Source: Liquidambar formosana
Lineage: Eukaryota; Streptophyta; Magnoliopsida; Saxifragales; Altingiaceae
NCBI GenBank assembly: GCA_039720395.1
Contig: CM077833.1
Location: 19,095,133-19,159,132 of the forward strand
Direction: 5' to 3'
DNA: 64,000 nt
Position 1 is the first letter of the stretch; each line of letters starts with the position of its first letter. A program made the position numbers and the translations under genes. The notes beneath the pieces are model-generated. The model was not told the DNA's origin and ran no database searches. It worked only from the letters and a program-made list of their open reading frames with translations. Positions 1 through 11,894 of this stretch are shown here, one piece after another.

Positions 1-387
1 ATAAGATCCAGATGGCGAATTTTTAGGATTTATGTGCTAATATGTTTCTTAAAGATATTATGCCTGCTTCCAACGTGACAAAACTTTCCTCCATCATTGA
101 GAATTCAATTAGCAATGGGAGAAGAATATTGGCAGTTTACTGCTTAACCTATTTTAATATATGGGCCAATGAATGCAACTACATGGCCAAGAAACGTATT
201 TTTTAATAATGAAAAAAAAAATCATGGAGATTATATGTAAGAGCTTCTATTCAGCCTTGATTTGATGCTTAATGAAGTTAACTATCCTGTCTTTAGAATC
301 TGAATCTCAGTCAGATGAAGGCCTTACTATAGCATTTGGCAATGTATTATCTTCTCAACATTTATTTATGTGTGCCTTCTTTTGCAG

Positions 388-3300
388 ACATTTTTGGTGT
401 GGCAGCTGACTTTTTCTACCCTTATTTTAGGGAGAAGGTACTCCTTAAATCAAATTACTGGTTGCTTACTTGTAGCTGTTGGTGTAGTTGTAGCAGTTGC
501 AAGGTATCTCCATCTCTTCGTCTACGACATTTAAGAATCCTTACTATGCCTTTTCACATTGTAATTTCGTGTGGTCCTTTGCTAACTATGTGGAAGGCCT
601 TGTTAAAAACCAGCAATTATTTGGACACAATTATGGACAGTTCTGTTAGATTTAACTTATGAAACCTAACTGTAAGTGCCTGCATTTGTCCTCTGTAGTG
701 GAAACAAGTAACAATTGTATTCCTATTTTTTATACTGAAATCATAAACTTTGTAAGCTCTTCAGCATTGAAGCCTCAACTTCTTTGGCATTCTGAAAGCA
801 AGACCAGTATTCCAAACTTTCCAGTATACATTCTTATCCCTTCCGTTTTGTCAGTATTCTGTCCCTGTTTCAATGTTATCAATTTTCCTGTATCCTCCTT
901 TACATTGCAGTTTCTGAGCTTAGAATGACAACCTTTTATTCTAGGTTAAAATTTTGTTTGAATATCTATGACTCCCTTGTCTTCTGATTTGAGAGATTTC
1001 ATAATTGGTGATATATATTAGAATTGAAAAATGACACAAAAAGTTTTCATGGTAGAATCTGTTCTGAACTATCATTTTAGGTGCACAATCTTCATTACTT
1101 TCTTCTTGTCTAACAGATCTGAGTGATCAGTTTCCATTTAATGTGTCCACGCCTTGTACCTGGTTGGCTGATAAAGTGCCTCAAATGGTGCTCAATAGTA
1201 CAATCCTTATTCACAAGGTGCTATTCATTTGAGTACATATTATCATGTCCTTTTCCAGAAAGTAGTTGAATTATGTCTCTGGTTACTTACAGAGAGGCAT
1301 GGTGAAATCTGCTGGTGTGGTAGGTGTGCTTGGCCTGGATTCACAGATTGAATTTAGGAAGTGTAAATGTATATTAATTATTATTATTGTGCAACTAAGT
1401 ATCGATGAACATATGCAGTTTTCCTTGCCATTTTCAGTAAAGTGGGTTCCTGATTGTTATTTGTGTGTTGTATATTTGCAGTGGATCTAATACGGGACAA
1501 ATGCTGTCTGGAATTGAATTTGTATGGCCAGCGTTAATGATCGCTTCAAGTGCTGTTCAAGCTGGTGCATCTATTCTCAAGGTTACAGCAATGAACCATG
1601 GTCATAGTTTTAGTTCTACTCTGTGTAAGCAAAATAATCAACCTTGAACTGTGATCTGTAACAGGAATTTGTTTTCGTGGATGCTGCAACCCGGCTTAAG
1701 GTTTTCCTTCTTCCTTACCTCCACTCTCTCTCTCTGTCTCTCTCTCTCTCACTTTTTGACAAGCTATTTTGTGTTTCATATAACTGGAATTTCTCAAAAT
1801 ACCTTAACCTTTTTCAATGCAGGGAAAGTCACTCGACATATTTGTTGTTAATTCTTTTGGGTCAGGATTCCAGGTAAATCTTAAATTGCTTTCATGTATG
1901 TCAATATAAATAAATTCAACAACCACTCCCCCTCCCTATATATATATATATATCTTATATAACAAAAAGTGTTGGAAAGAGCGCAAGCCTTCCAAGTATA
2001 TTTTCCTTTTGAGGCATCCTTTTTATTTTGTCTTGTTTTTTTAACTTGGTATTAATTAATTGGGGCTTCACCATTGGAGATTAACTCCTTCAAGTCTTTC
2101 ATATCCAAGATGTGCGGTCTGCATTTTAAAATAGCTTTTAAAAAATTTTCATATTAACCTTGATTTTAGTTTACTTGGAAAGGAGCTGAGACATTTTGAA
2201 GATGTGCATGTATGAAACCGTTGAATCGATTAAGAAGAAATTGTATAAGAAAATCTCGCTGTATACCATCATGTTTAGAGGGTTTAGTAGCATCTTGATA
2301 TCAAGGTCCATATCCTCTGATAAATCCCTCGCACACATGTCCTTTCTCTCCACCTCTAATTATGTTATCTTCGGGAATTTCTTTTGTCCTTTTGAACCTC
2401 CAACTTAAACTTCCGTTTTGATGCAGTAGGTCTTCATTGCACATGGCCAAACCACTTTAAACGATTTTCCATCATCTTATTCTCAATTCGTACAACTCTG
2501 ACCTTCTCATGAATGCATGTATTCCTTATTTTGATCTTTCATTGTATTACGGTATTACCACTTATCCATCTTAGCATCCTCATTTATGCTACAGTCATTT
2601 TTTGCATATATTGTTTCTTAATTCATTAACATTCAGTTCCATAAAATATAATTGGTCATATAGCCGTCTTGCAAATTGTACTTTTAACTTGATAGGTATT
2701 TTATGGTCACATAGCACCCCAAATTCACTTTGTCTCTTCATCCATCATACTCTAATTCTGTGGGCAACATTATCCCCAATATGTCCATGTTTATCGATAA
2801 TTGATCCTAGGTAGTAAAAATAGTCACTTTAGATATCTCTTGGCCATCTATTCGCACTATACTCTCATTTCTTGTTGAATTACAAATAGGAGGGACAACC
2901 AAAGATTGAAATGAATTAGCTTTGTAGATGGTTTAGGATAGGAATAGGATCAGGTTTGAGGCACAAGAGCTGTTGGAAACACAATAAACAATTGGTCGAA
3001 ATTGGGGACAGCAGCTATTCATCAGTGTAACTGCAATTATTTTAGGGTTTTGAATGCTAGGGTTGAGGTTTAAAGGTTAAAGAGAAAATGAAGATTTTTA
3101 ACTCTTAAAAGGTTTGACACTATGGGTTAATAGTGTTTTTACAGAAAATACAGCAATACAGGAAATTAAGAAGATGAAGATAAACTAGGCATCACTCCTC
3201 GAGTTCCATAGGCCTCACACCTAATGTCCCGCAAGCATCACACTTAGGGTTAGAGAGAACCCCTCACACTCTCAAAGAAGTTTGTGAATCACTCACAATG

Positions 3301-6300
3301 AGCAAAAGATTCTGTAATACTTCATTTATTCATCCAAAATTACAGATACATCTTTACACAGACTTTGCAAAACAAGAAGCTTGCAAAGTAAACCAACAAT
3401 ATTGGAGGCTTGCACAATGAGGCAAGCAAAACTAAGGTTTGGACCCAAAATAATTTCTTAGCCTGCGAAACAAAAGCTAACCATACTACAGGCCTAGAAC
3501 TAAAATTACCCAAAAAACCTCTAAAATTTAATTATACTCCCAAATGGGGCCCATTTCACCTTCATCCCACCAAAATAAAGCTTGAGGCCGAAGATATTTT
3601 TTTTGTATAAGAGATGAAATTGTATTAATCACAAAAGGAAAAACACGAGGAGAAGAACGAGATTTCCTTCAAGTAAAACAGAAACAAAGGAACACACCAC
3701 CACACCTAAAAACCAGCATTAAAGCTTGATGCCAAAGAATTTGCCCCGTTTTAGTCTTTTTATAAACTTTAATGGCTGATTCCTTTCATTTATATTCTTA
3801 GTTTAACTAAATTTACATTCCATATATTCCGTCTTAGTCCTACGTAACCTAGAACCTTTAGAATTTAGATGCTAGAGTATCTCTCCTCTAATTCATCAAC
3901 TGATACTATATTGTCAGAAAACATGGGACATTTTCCTCAATATGTATAGTCAGGTTATCTATAACTGAAGAAAAATGATAAAGGCTAAATGCTGATCCTT
4001 GATGTAAGCCTATTGTGATCTGAAATTCACTTGTCTCTCCTCCAGTCATTCTTATGCTAGTTAGTAGTTGCTGCTTAATCATACATGTTGCTAATTATAT
4101 CGAGATATCTGATAGATGCTCATTTCATTTCTTAAACCTATCACATTATTCCCCTAGAGACAAATAAAATTTAAGGCATTTACTGTTTCTTCATATTGTG
4201 TATTGGTATTATCAAATACTTAATCGTCTTAGTTTCAATGATTGCCTATAAATATGGATTGGTCCTTGCTATATTGATAGACATAGCAATTTTTTGATAT
4301 TGGCAGCTACTTTAAACCATATTGTAGTAACAATTTCTGTTGGTGGATCAATGATGAATAACGAGATCCATGGAAGTCCTATAATCTTTTGATGGAAACA
4401 TCAAATATCTCCAGAGACATGTATGGATAATCCTTGGATTTTTAGATCAACAAGTTTAGAGGCCAATTGTCTAGTCAAAAAAGGTGCACTAAGTCTAGGT
4501 ATTGTGACAGAAAAGTAGCCCTAAATATGGGAATTGTCCTCAGCAAATGTATGTCTTATGTTCTTGGGCTAAAGCCTTTTTGTTCTTCAATAAATATTTA
4601 CCTTATCAAAAATAAATAAATAAATAAATAATTCATATCTTACCAAATGGGAGAAAGAAAGGCCTTACAAGTGAAATGGCCAAAGAGTGTTCACAACCAA
4701 ATTGTTGCAATACGGCTTTATCGAGTTGAATTAGTAAACTGCCAAAGAAAAATGTGTTTAGTGAAGTATTGTATATTGTCCAAAAGTTTTGAACAGCTCT
4801 GGATCTAGTTTGTGTTTGTGACTGGGATTTATGGACCAAGACTATACACATTTTAAAAAAAAAATAATTGATACTGCTGATTTTTATAATATGATTGAGC
4901 TTTCAGTTTATTTGACAAAAATAAATGTAATATATATATTCTATATGTTAGTTGAGTTGATGTGCAATAGCAAAAGTCTTGGGATACTAAGCTTGATGGC
5001 GCAAGTTCGAGTCTTGAGAGCGGCCTCTTTGTACTAAAAACACAAAGGCTAGGACCATATCCAGCTCACCCATCCTAGGGACCCTACTTTAGCGGGACCA
5101 ACATTGGGCAATGGCCATTTTTTTTTCCTCTAAAGTTGAGTTGATTTTATATACTCTATATATCCATTTAATGTTTACTTGTGGGGATCTCATTGCAGAA
5201 TATAAGAATTTCTTCACTGTTGACTTCTAAGTTCTAACAGTTTTGTTGATTTGTAGGCCCTTTTTGTACTTCTCTTTCTCCCTTTCCTGTCGAACTTGAA
5301 AGGTATACCATTTGCCCAACTCCCTTCATACCTAAAAAGTGGCGCCGGCTGCTTTCTAAATATTGGAGCCAATGCATCAGGCAAGTACTCTTATGTTGGA
5401 GCAGATATATTATATATGTGAATTGAACCCTCTCTCTCTCTCTCTATCTCTCCATGGAGCCTCATTTTGACAGTTACGCCTACAGATATCTTTCTATTTT
5501 ATCTGTTGTACTTTTATGATATTCCTGCATTTTGAGGAATTTTGCCCTGACATGTAGACCATTTATACAGTGTGTAAATAGTATATACTGAATGAGGAAA
5601 ATTATTTCAAAGTCGTCATTTCGCCGTTATTATTAGTGAGGCCATGAAAATATATATTTACACCGTAGTCCTACTTTAAATAAATAAAAAATAAAACATA
5701 ATTCCGAACTGTTACGATGCTTATCATTTTCCTTCGTCTCTTCCACGATTCTCTCCCATGAAATAAATTTGTTTCCTGTATCACGTCCACAAGTTACATA
5801 GTCCTCTTTCTTTTAGTTTCCATTTCATAAAGTAAATAAGTTCTGAATCTAGGTTGGAGAAAATTGTATCCCACAAAATAATTAGTTGTTAGATGTCTCA
5901 AGCATTGAAGCTTAGATGGAGAGAGAAGTATATAGAACTTGTAGGCTTGATCTTGAAATTTTTCTATATTATCAAAGAGGACTTTTGAACTGATTTTAGT
6001 TGGGGTAAAGTTGGAAGTCAATATATAGTAAGAAGCAGGGACTTAAAAATCGCGATATATCGACGATATATCGCGATATATCGCCATATTGGAGGGTAAC
6101 GAAACGATATATTGTTGCGAAATTGAAAGATTTTCAAAAAACAAAATATCGAACGATATCAGCGATATATCTTCGATATATCGCTGATATCGAGGATATA
6201 TCGAGGATATATCGAAGATATCGAAGATATATCGCTGATATCGTTCAAGATATCGACACTGCCATGTTTAATGCCCTTTTGCTGATTTCTAGTGAAATTT

Positions 6301-8037
6301 TTACACATTAGAATAGGTTAGGATTCACATATATATGTACATTTTACTATACTTAGTATTTCACACAATTTAAAATATTATTTCAAACCAATGGCCTTTG
6401 GTCTAATAGCACTCTATATTTAAATGTTACAAAAATCTATTTCAATGTTATATAACATTTAAATGTTGAATTTGAAAAATTTTCTATTATTTATTTAGTT
6501 AGCGCGGTATATTTTTTATATCCTACGCAACACATACTTGTATTATACATATTTAAATTGCAATATTTTGATGCTAGATTGTGTATTAGAGTTTAAATCA
6601 TTGTTTCCCAGAGTTTCAATAAAAATATCCATGTTTAACTCATAATATCCACTATATCTTTAAAACGATATCGATATTGTCGATATATCCAACGATATAT
6701 CCGATATATCCACATTTTTGGACCCTCGATATATCCATCGATATCGATATTAAAGTCCTTGGTAAGAAGTGAAGTGTAGGCATCGAAGAGGCGGGGTATA
6801 AGTTAGAAAGATAAATTAATGGAGGTGGTTTTGTAGTTATTTGCAATATTTTATGAAGTGTTGAACTAAGCTGCAAATAAAATTTCAAAACAAAAATAAA
6901 AAGTTCAACTGCATTTTTTTTTTTTTTTTTTTTAACTTAGGGGGGAAGAGTGCAGAAATTCTTACCATTTTTCCAGTATATAAATGTGTGTGCGTTTTGT
7001 GTGCAAAGACCCATTGTTAGATAGGGTCCAACAACATCTCATGCACCTAAAATTGATTTGATTGTATGGTCTGAATTATCTTACCTAGTAGATATGAAAT
7101 AAACAAAAATTGGGGCAAGCATACGACAGGTGAATTAGCATTGTCAAGCTTGCTTAAACTTTGAATAGCTTTCAAGTCTTTTCATAAAGAGCAAAAATGT
7201 CATGCATGATATGCAATTGCGTATCCTTTAAATGTCCATGTTGAGTTGCAATGAATGGATTGTGAGACATTCTTCAGATTATTTTCCTTGATTTATTGTA
7301 TTTTTGCTTAAGTTTGTCTCCTTTTCCTGATAGTTATTGTTGCAGACTTAAAATGCTTTTTACCTTTCAATTCACTCTTGATTGCCCATCCATAGTTTTA
7401 TTCCTCAATGAAGAGGCACTTTCCTGAATTGAAATTTGTCCTGAAGTTATAGTGGTCTTTGAACTTTACATGGTAAATTAGGAAATCTGGGCATCAGGTC
7501 TGTTGAGGAAATCATTCAATTTATGTAGTGAAACCAAAACAACTGGATTTAAAGAAACAACTGTTTTGAACTCCCTCTAACAGAGGCAAGCTTCAATTCA
7601 ACAGCCTCTATATAATTTCGAAGTTAGAAGTTAGATTTGTTGTGTGGTTAGCAGGAACTAATTGATAATGTTGACTGAAGGTAGGTTTACTTCTATAATA
7701 TGTGCATGATGTAATTAAGTATATGACCAAAAACAGATACTATAAGTTGTATTGGACCTTGTTTTGGCTAAATATGATCTATGGGAATGAAATTATCTTT
7801 GAAACAATTCATATAAGTTCTTCATTCCCTTTGACATATTTGATGCTTTCTAAAACTTCTCCATATTAAGTAGTTTTTCTTGTCAATTACTAAATTTGAT
7901 ACTCTTTAGGTTGTGATGGAGCACCATTGCTTCCTCTACTTTATGTAACCACCAATATGGCTTTCAACATATCCTTGCTCAATCTTGTAAAAATTTCCTC
8001 TGCGGTTGTTTCTTCTCTTGCTGCAACGTTGTCAGGT

Positions 8038-8071
<34 letters not shown>

Positions 8072-8331
8072 GTTTCTCTCTCTCTCACACACACACACAC
8101 ATATAGTGTGTTTACTTTTGTGTATGTTTTTGTATAGGCTTCTTGCTAAAAGGTGCTTTTGTTTACTTTGCAGTGCCAATTTCAATTTATATCCTTTCCC
8201 TTCCATTGCCGTATCTCCCCGAAGGTGCAAGCTTGAGCCCCTTTTTCATCTTTGGCAGTGTGATTCTCGTGTTGGGTCTCATTTTTTTCAATATACCTCA
8301 GCAGGCCAACCGGGACTCTAAAATTTCTTGA
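388..8331 (+). CDS. CLT: CRT-like (CLT) plastid thiol transporter, 3' exons only
   Basis: Seven exons join in frame: 388-503, 1482-1581, 1665-1700, 1823-1873, 5257-5380, 7910-8035 and 8174-8331 (stop TGA). They give 236 C-terminal residues, roughly half of a family member of about 450. I see hydrophobic helices such as FLVWQLTFSTLILGRRYSLN, the family segment DIFVVNSFGSGFQALF, GCDGAPLLPLLYVTTNMAFN, VKISSAVVSSLAATLSVPIS and the closing LSLPLPYLPEG. These match my recollection of plant CLT proteins (relatives of the Plasmodium chloroquine-resistance transporter, drug/metabolite transporter superfamily). In Arabidopsis these export glutathione and gamma-glutamylcysteine from plastids. The transit peptide and first helices would lie before base 1. 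The fifth intron here (5381-7909) needs a GC donor. Introns of 3.4 and 2.5 kb carry LINE, SINE and hAT-like remnants. Which paralogue (CLT1, 2 or 3) cannot be told. Confidence 0.9.
2170..2890 (-). mobile_element. RTE-clade LINE remnant, antisense in CLT intron
   Basis: Read on the minus strand, broken frames give YYLGSIIDKHGHIGDNVAHR, then SEFGVLCDHKIPIKLK, MRMLRWISGNT, and ENRLKWFGHVQ followed by a proline. This is the order found downstream of the reverse-transcriptase core in plant RTE/BovB-like LINEs. A later segment (RKDMCARDLSEDMDLD) fits their C-terminal end. There are several stops and frameshifts, so the copy is dead. It lies in the 3.4-kb CLT intron. Confidence 0.8.
3598..3720 (-). 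repeat. Likely LINE/retroposon 3' tail, antisense
   Basis: A run of T is followed by a segment meaning, on the minus strand, a sequence rich in TGATTAATACAATTTC and then an A-run. Similar tail-like segments recur near 26255 and, more diverged, near 31570 and 37085, all in this orientation, suggesting a shared retroposon 3' end. No coding part is visible. The surrounding 2.9-4.3 kb holds no recognisable exon. Confidence 0.4.
4300..4632 (+). mobile_element. L1-type LINE 3' end with (AAAT)n tail
   Basis: Around 4455-4520 the plus strand reads EANCLVKKGALSLGIVTEK, resembling the end of the RNase H domain of plant L1 elements (EAN..AD.LAK.GA). About 100 bases later comes a long A-rich tail of repeated AAAT at 4605-4632. 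It is 5'-truncated and carries stops. It sits in the same CLT intron as the RTE fragment. Confidence 0.55.
4950..5127 (+). repeat. Au-type SINE, degenerate
   Basis: A tRNA-like B box (AGTTCGAGTC near 5004) is followed by a CCTCTTTG segment, a GGCTAGGACC segment, a GGGACCCTACTTTAGCGGGA segment and a T-run at the end. This is the block order of the plant Au SINE family as I remember it. Ends and target duplication were not resolved. Confidence 0.55.
6036..6761. mobile_element. Non-autonomous hAT-like element with GATATATCG-rich ends
   Basis: The left end CAGGGACTTAAAAATCG and the reverse complement of the right end CAAGGACTTTAATATCG form terminal inverted repeats. Both sides are flanked by the same 8 bases, GTAAGAAG (6028-6035 and 6762-6769), the target-site length typical of hAT elements. 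About 200 bp inside the left end and 110 bp inside the right end are packed with copies of GATATATCG and variants. The interior has no transposase frame; the open frame at 6123-6311 is only translated repeat. It lies in the fifth CLT intron. Confidence 0.8.
8039..8102 (+). repeat. (CT)n-(AC)n compound microsatellite beside a CLT splice donor
   Basis: A CT array of over 40 bases runs into a short CA array, starting four bases after the GT donor of the sixth CLT exon in the window. The intron is only 138 bp, so the repeat makes up much of it and forms a pyrimidine-rich stretch. Confidence 0.9.
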
Positions 8332-10518
8332 CATTACGAATTTTGAATGTTTGATATATCGCAGTTTCACTTTATAGTAATCCAGCTGTATAAATGGGAA
8401 TATTATTCATTATTCTTTAATGGATTCACTCTCACTATCATAAACACTAGCTGTTTTGTTGGGCAAGGTCAAGCCCATCTGTGTGAAAGAATTAATAAAC
8501 ACTTGAATAAATTTCGTTAGTCCTCTGGTCTTGAGAACCATGTATTTTGTATTGTATTCAGTTTCATTTTTTTTTTTTTTTTTTTTTAAGGGGACTTTGG
8601 TCACAAGTCCATAAATATACACTTGTACCACCATAAGTCCCTGAAAAAAAATCTTATGCAGCCTTAAGTTCACATAGGACAAAAATACCACTTCAAACAT
8701 ACACCTGTGCTTGTAATTAGTTGTAAACTTCACATAGGCAGTTACGGTTTTGGAACTCCGTCATCGTCACCAACTACACCGCCAAGTCTCCTCTGTCCCT
8801 CTATTTGCATCTTCAACTGGTTTGAATGGGGCAAAGGTCCACTTTAAAGAACTTTTTGTTTCTCAATTTGTGTTTCCTTGATGACTGCTCAAGGTGCGCG
8901 AAGCAATCGAGTTAGATGACATGAATGCTTCTTGATCTGGGGTTTGTGACTAAGGTGCATATGGCTCTATTGGGTTTCGCATGGTGAGAAAATTGTGGAG
9001 AGGCATGATGCGAGTTGGTCGACGATAGGCTCAACTGATATGTTGCTTCACAAGGGAGATGAGGTGGTTCAACAGTTCTCTCCCCAAAAAATAAAGATGT
9101 TAGTCACAAATCTGTGGAAAATTCATCATTATTTCTTACAAAATCTTCTCTCCTTCAAGCTTCAACTATACAAGAATCTAATTGGAGATCTTACCCATTC
9201 ATATAAATATATATTAGACAATCCTCTCGCTCAAACAAAGGCTTGCCTTCAAATCCATGGAGCCCAAATTTCATTAAAATTTGTTGATCATAACACTCAG
9301 GGACCAAGAGCTTGAAATAAAAAAAAAAAATTCTCTATATTTTTCCTTCTTGTCCTTTTGAATGGATTTAGGCTTTATTATTTGATTTCAAGTTGATAAA
9401 TCTACACAATTGAACCCATATAAAATAGTCACATGTAAGTATTTTAACATGTAACTGTTTGAAAAAAAAAAGGTTACATTTGGTTATGAACGCTTAAATT
9501 TAATAACAAAAAAGGTTCCCTCTCCTTCTTCCACTCTTTCTTTCTATGCCTACAAGGTTGGTTGGTTGGTTGGATTTTTTATTTTTTTATTTTTTTTTCA
9601 CTCCATCAAAACTTGTGATACCAAAGCATCATTGTGGCCGACGACACAAGTGCTCAGCCAAGAAACCCCCATTTTTCAACTATGTGAAATTAATCAGATT
9701 TGCTACCTGAGAAATTGAGACATCCAAATCCAAAGTCATCACTAAAAAAATAAATAAAATAAATAAAAATCGACAAAGCAGGTGGTGTGTAGGTAAGAAA
9801 CCTCTATTTTTTCTAATGAAGGAGGTACTCAATCATCAGGTTTGATAGAATGGTGGCTCGTCATCATTATTTGCTCCAAATCTGAATTAGATTTGACTTG
9901 AGGAGAAACATGATTTGAGCACATAATGACAATTTCGAAAAATATAGATGGTAGTTGGAGGTTAAGATAAGATAGAGAACTACTAAAATTTAACATTTTA
10001 ATTAGTTAAATTTAGTTACAAATACTTAGATTCAACTGTTTCAATGGAATATTAAAGTTAGATTATATAAATTTTCAAGATAAAATTGTATTTTTAAAAA
10101 CAGTTACATGTAACTGTTTAACAAAACTTATTACAGATAGTTAAAATTAATCACAATCACTTAAATTTAATTGTTTTAATAAATTAAATTTAGGTACAAA
10201 CACTACCTTTCATGAAACTGAAATAATTCCATTGCACTGAACAGAGCATTTGAAATGAGCATGGCTATTGTAGTTGTGTTTAAACTAGGTTTGTTCTCCT
10301 TGCATGTACAAGACCCCTTTGAAATGAACAAATGAAAGACTTAGCAATCCCAATTGTGATCACGCCAAGTAAAAATTAAGTTAACTGCAGGATAGGCCCT
10401 TGGAAATTTATTAGTCCCAAAGTATGAAATTGCACCTTCAATTGGTTATGAAACCTAAAAAATGTAGGCGGCCATTATATGTTTATCAGTGATTTTCGTA
10501 CAACTAAGTTTTTAATAA
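8332..10518. other. Intergenic spacer downstream of CLT
   Basis: The CLT 3' untranslated region must start here, but no single polyadenylation signal stands out. A T-run at 8566-8587 and an A-run at 9317-9328 are present. An open frame at 8995-9315 (106 codons) ends just before the A-run but matches no family I recognise. The rest is AT-rich with direct small repeats; I see nothing else. Confidence 0.5.
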
Positions 10519-10930
10519 TAGAATTTCCTTCTTATGAGATTAACTTAACCTAACTTTATGTTAGGTCACTTTCCAAAACTATACATGTGATTCATATTTT
10601 TCAAAACCAACCGTTAGACTAGATCTATTTCATGTGAAAGTCATGCATACCAAAAATCAAGTTGATCTAAAATTAAGAACTACTTCATTCATAAATGTCT
10701 AAAATGAGCGATAGTCACTGATTAAAAAATGTAGTTTTTGGATCGAATAGCAATAAATCTTGAATCAACTTGATTTTTTGTATGTTCACCTACATGATAA
10801 GGTTATCTAATCCAACGGAAGGTTATCTAATCTAACGGTTGGTTTCAGTAAAATATGAATCACATGTATAGTTTTAGATGGTGATCTAACATAAAGTTAG
10901 GTTAAATTAACCTCATAAGAAGGGAAGCCC
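10519..10930. mobile_element. 412-bp MITE with long terminal inverted repeats
   Basis: The two arms are inverted copies for well over 90 bp. Left CCTTCTTATGAGATTAACTT pairs with right (reverse complement) CCTTCTTATGAGGTTAATTT, and the match continues through the ACTATACATGTGATTCATAT block on both arms. TTAATAA flanks both ends (10512-10518 and 10931-10937), a 7-bp match that could be the core of an 8-9 bp duplication. A transcript would fold into a near-complete hairpin. No coding capacity. The superfamily is unresolved (hAT or Mutator by target length). Confidence 0.8.
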
Positions 10931-11894
10931 TTAATAACATGCCTCAGCATAGTGAACATCTAGTCCTGAAGGGGCAACCATTGAAATAAAAAAAAAAATG
11001 AAAAAAGAAAAAAGGAGGAAAAACTTCTTTGTTGTGTGTATTTGAGGTTTTGGGTTTAATACAAGATAATTTTTTTCCGGGAATGTTTTGAGTTGAGAAA
11101 AGCCGACTGAACAGGGGAAAAGGGTAAAGGGCAATTTTATTCAGGGAAGCACTGTTAGTGATGGAGAGTTCAAATCAACCCAATCAACAACGGTCTTATT
11201 TCAACTACTCGGATTTGGATACGTTCAAGAGTGGCCACATCTACAGACATTTACGAGTACAGTAAGTCTTCAGTGTAACTGTGACAAGTATGGGGGCAGG
11301 TAGGGCTATTTATATGCAATATCCTATATTACAGTAGCCTCTTTCTACAAAAGGGAAGGAATTTGCACTTCTTGCAATTTTACCAAAAAAAGAATTGTCG
11401 GGTTTTCCTTTTAAATGCAGCTTCCTTCTTTTTTTATAATATCAATTTTTCATAATCTCTTCTGATTTGTTTAAAAATAAGCCACTGTAGTATTAGGGAC
11501 ATACATGGGCGCGCGCGTGTGTATATGTCAATAGATAAACTGGGGTGTGAGTTGTACCGGGATTCACAAACTCTGCTAGACCCTATGGCCTAGAGGCCAG
11601 GGAAGAAATCAAATAAAATGAAACGAGGGCAAAAAGTTCCAAACCAAACCAAACCAAACATCAGAATCTAATTCCTACTTGAATTACTGTGTCGTTACAT
11701 CTCAGCAGTTTAAAAAAAAAAAAAAAAAAAAATCCCAGATCTCACTGAGACAACAAAATGATAACATACAGGCCCCATTGAACCATAAAGGCGTAAACTA
11801 CTTCCTCTAGTAGACCACTTGAACACAAGACTGCCATGTAGCTTTAAAATTCCATTGCTCTACACATCCAAATATCTGAGTTTGTTCTCGATCC

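Noticed and set aside
1..387. A further upstream CLT exon
   Set aside because: No frame here matches the expected GASIPILSQ-type sequence that precedes TFLVWQ in the family, so the previous exon must lie outside the window.
5000..5020. Possible tRNA gene from the AGTTCGAGTC box
   Set aside because: No cloverleaf can be formed; the downstream blocks fit an Au SINE, whose B box is tRNA-derived.
6123..6311. 62-codon frame rich in Y-R-I-A-D repeats
   Set aside because: It is the GATATATCG array of the hAT-like element read as protein.
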